The notes under the pieces were generated by a model. That model was not told the DNA's origin. It searched no databases and saw only the letters and a program-made list of their open reading frames with translations. Shown here in pieces: positions 63,470-64,000 of a DNA stretch of 64,000 nucleotides. This stretch comes from Kitasatospora sp. CB01950. GTDB taxonomy: Bacteria; Actinomycetota; Actinomycetes; Streptomycetales; Streptomycetaceae. Numbering within the stretch: the first letter of the stretch is position 1; each line of letters starts with the position of its first letter. The stretch is from NCBI RefSeq assembly GCF_001905465.1, contig NZ_LISX01000005.1:369386-433385 (forward strand). The letters run 5' to 3'. Position numbers and translations under genes: made by a program.

Positions 63470-64000
63470 TCAGCCGGTGACGATGTTCACCAGCTTCGGG
63501 GCGCGAGCGATGACCTTGCGCACCTCTGCGTCACCGATGGCCGCGACCACGGTGGGGTCGGCCAGGGCCAGCGCCTCCAGCTCGGCGTCCGAGATGGACG
63601 GCGAGACCTCCAGGCGGGCCTTGACCTTGCCCTTGATCTGCACGACGCAGGTCACGGTCTCGTCGACCACGTACGCCGGGTCGGCGACCGGGTAGTCGGC
63701 GAAGGCCAGCGACTGCTCGTGGCCCAGGCGGCGCCACAGCTCCTCGGCGATGTGCGGCGCCAGCGGGGCGATCAGCAGGACGATCTGCTCGGCGACCGGG
63801 CGCGGGGTGGAGCCGCGCTTCACCAGGAAGTTGTTCAGCTCGATGGCCTTGGCCACGGCGGTGTTGAACCGCATGCCGGCCATGTCGCCGCGGATGCCGT
63901 CGATCGCCTTGTGCAGCGCGCGCAGCGTCGCCTCGTCCGGCGCCTCCTCGGTGACCACCAGCTCGCCGGTGACCTCCGAGACGATGTTGCGCCACATCCG
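63470..64000 (-). CDS. leuS: leucine--tRNA ligase (5' end outside window)
   Basis: The C-terminal 176 codons of leucyl-tRNA synthetase; the frame is open to the right edge. Visible are the anticodon-binding helical bundle (LHKAIDGIRGDMAGMRFNTAVAKAIELNNFL in part), the segment VLLIAPLAPHIAEELWRRLGHEQSL, and the C-terminal domain ending AIGDAEVRKVIARAPKLVNIVTG. The ATG at 63997 is internal, not the start. The gene is essential for charging tRNA-Leu. Confidence 0.95.
   Translation of the reverse strand, partial: RMWRNIVSEVTGELVVTEEAPDEATLRALHKAIDGIRGDMAGMRFNTAVAKAIELNNFLVKRGSTPRPVAEQIVLLIAPLAPHIAEELWRRLGHEQSLAFADYPVADPAYVVDETVTCVVQIKGKVKARLEVSPSISDAELEALALADPTVVAAIGDAEVRKVIARAPKLVNIVTG

Overview
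The window is a very high-G+C, gene-dense bacterial chromosome segment with Shine-Dalgarno-led genes, many GTG/TTG starts and no sign of plasmid, phage or IS content. Gene content and order (dus, glyS, a zinc-uptake operon with zur, uppS, recO, leuA, era, ybeY, phoH, dnaJ, hrcA, hemW, lepA, rpsT, holA, comEC, comEA, degV, leuS) are those of the conserved core of Streptomycetaceae; a Streptomyces or Kitasatospora species is most likely. About 61 protein genes are supported. No rRNA, tRNA, CRISPR array or transposon was seen.

Layout. 1-4000: the end of a tRNA-dihydrouridine synthase gene and a three-gene minus-strand unit (sensor kinase, response regulator, anchored DUF4097-type protein) whose upstream region carries a perfect 20-bp-arm palindrome. 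4000-10300: an accessory stretch with two small coupled genes, a divergent HTH regulator/MFS exporter pair sharing an operator-like cluster, a NADAR protein, and a proline-rich helical protein followed by a ten-fold 10-bp repeat. 10300-20100: glyS; znuA-znuC-znuB-zur behind two Zur-like boxes; uppS-recO; a TerB-like gene; leuA behind a four-leucine leader peptide and an attenuator-like hairpin.

20100-36000: a long minus-strand housekeeping run (alpha/beta hydrolase, era, a 53-codon membrane protein, a deaminase-fold protein without catalytic residues, an inserted aldo/keto reductase-DUF4383-zinc ribbon group, a CNNM/CorC protein, ybeY, phoH, an RNase Z-like gene, a HIT protein), then a tricorn protease homologue, rsmE, dnaJ and hrcA with a CIRCE element. 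36000-43300: htpX-pspAB, a DUF3097 gene, an ECF-type sigma factor with a candidate non-zinc anti-sigma, hemW and an acyl-CoA ligase with a TTG start. 43500-51300: an asymmetric heterodimeric ABC exporter, a divergent EamA/MarR pair, and an ECF41 sigma factor with its likely target oxidoreductase. 51300-64000: lepA, rpsT, holA, comEC, comEA, degV, an anchored coiled-coil protein and the 3' end of leuS.

Most of the window is translation, RNA metabolism, protein quality control and envelope maintenance. The most unusual items are regulatory DNA: the leuA leader/attenuator, the helically phased GCCAC array, the long palindrome at 4003-4044 and the operator-like clusters between divergent regulator/transporter pairs. 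Start codons were chosen from ribosome-binding sites and family fit. All family assignments are from motif recognition by eye, not from searches.
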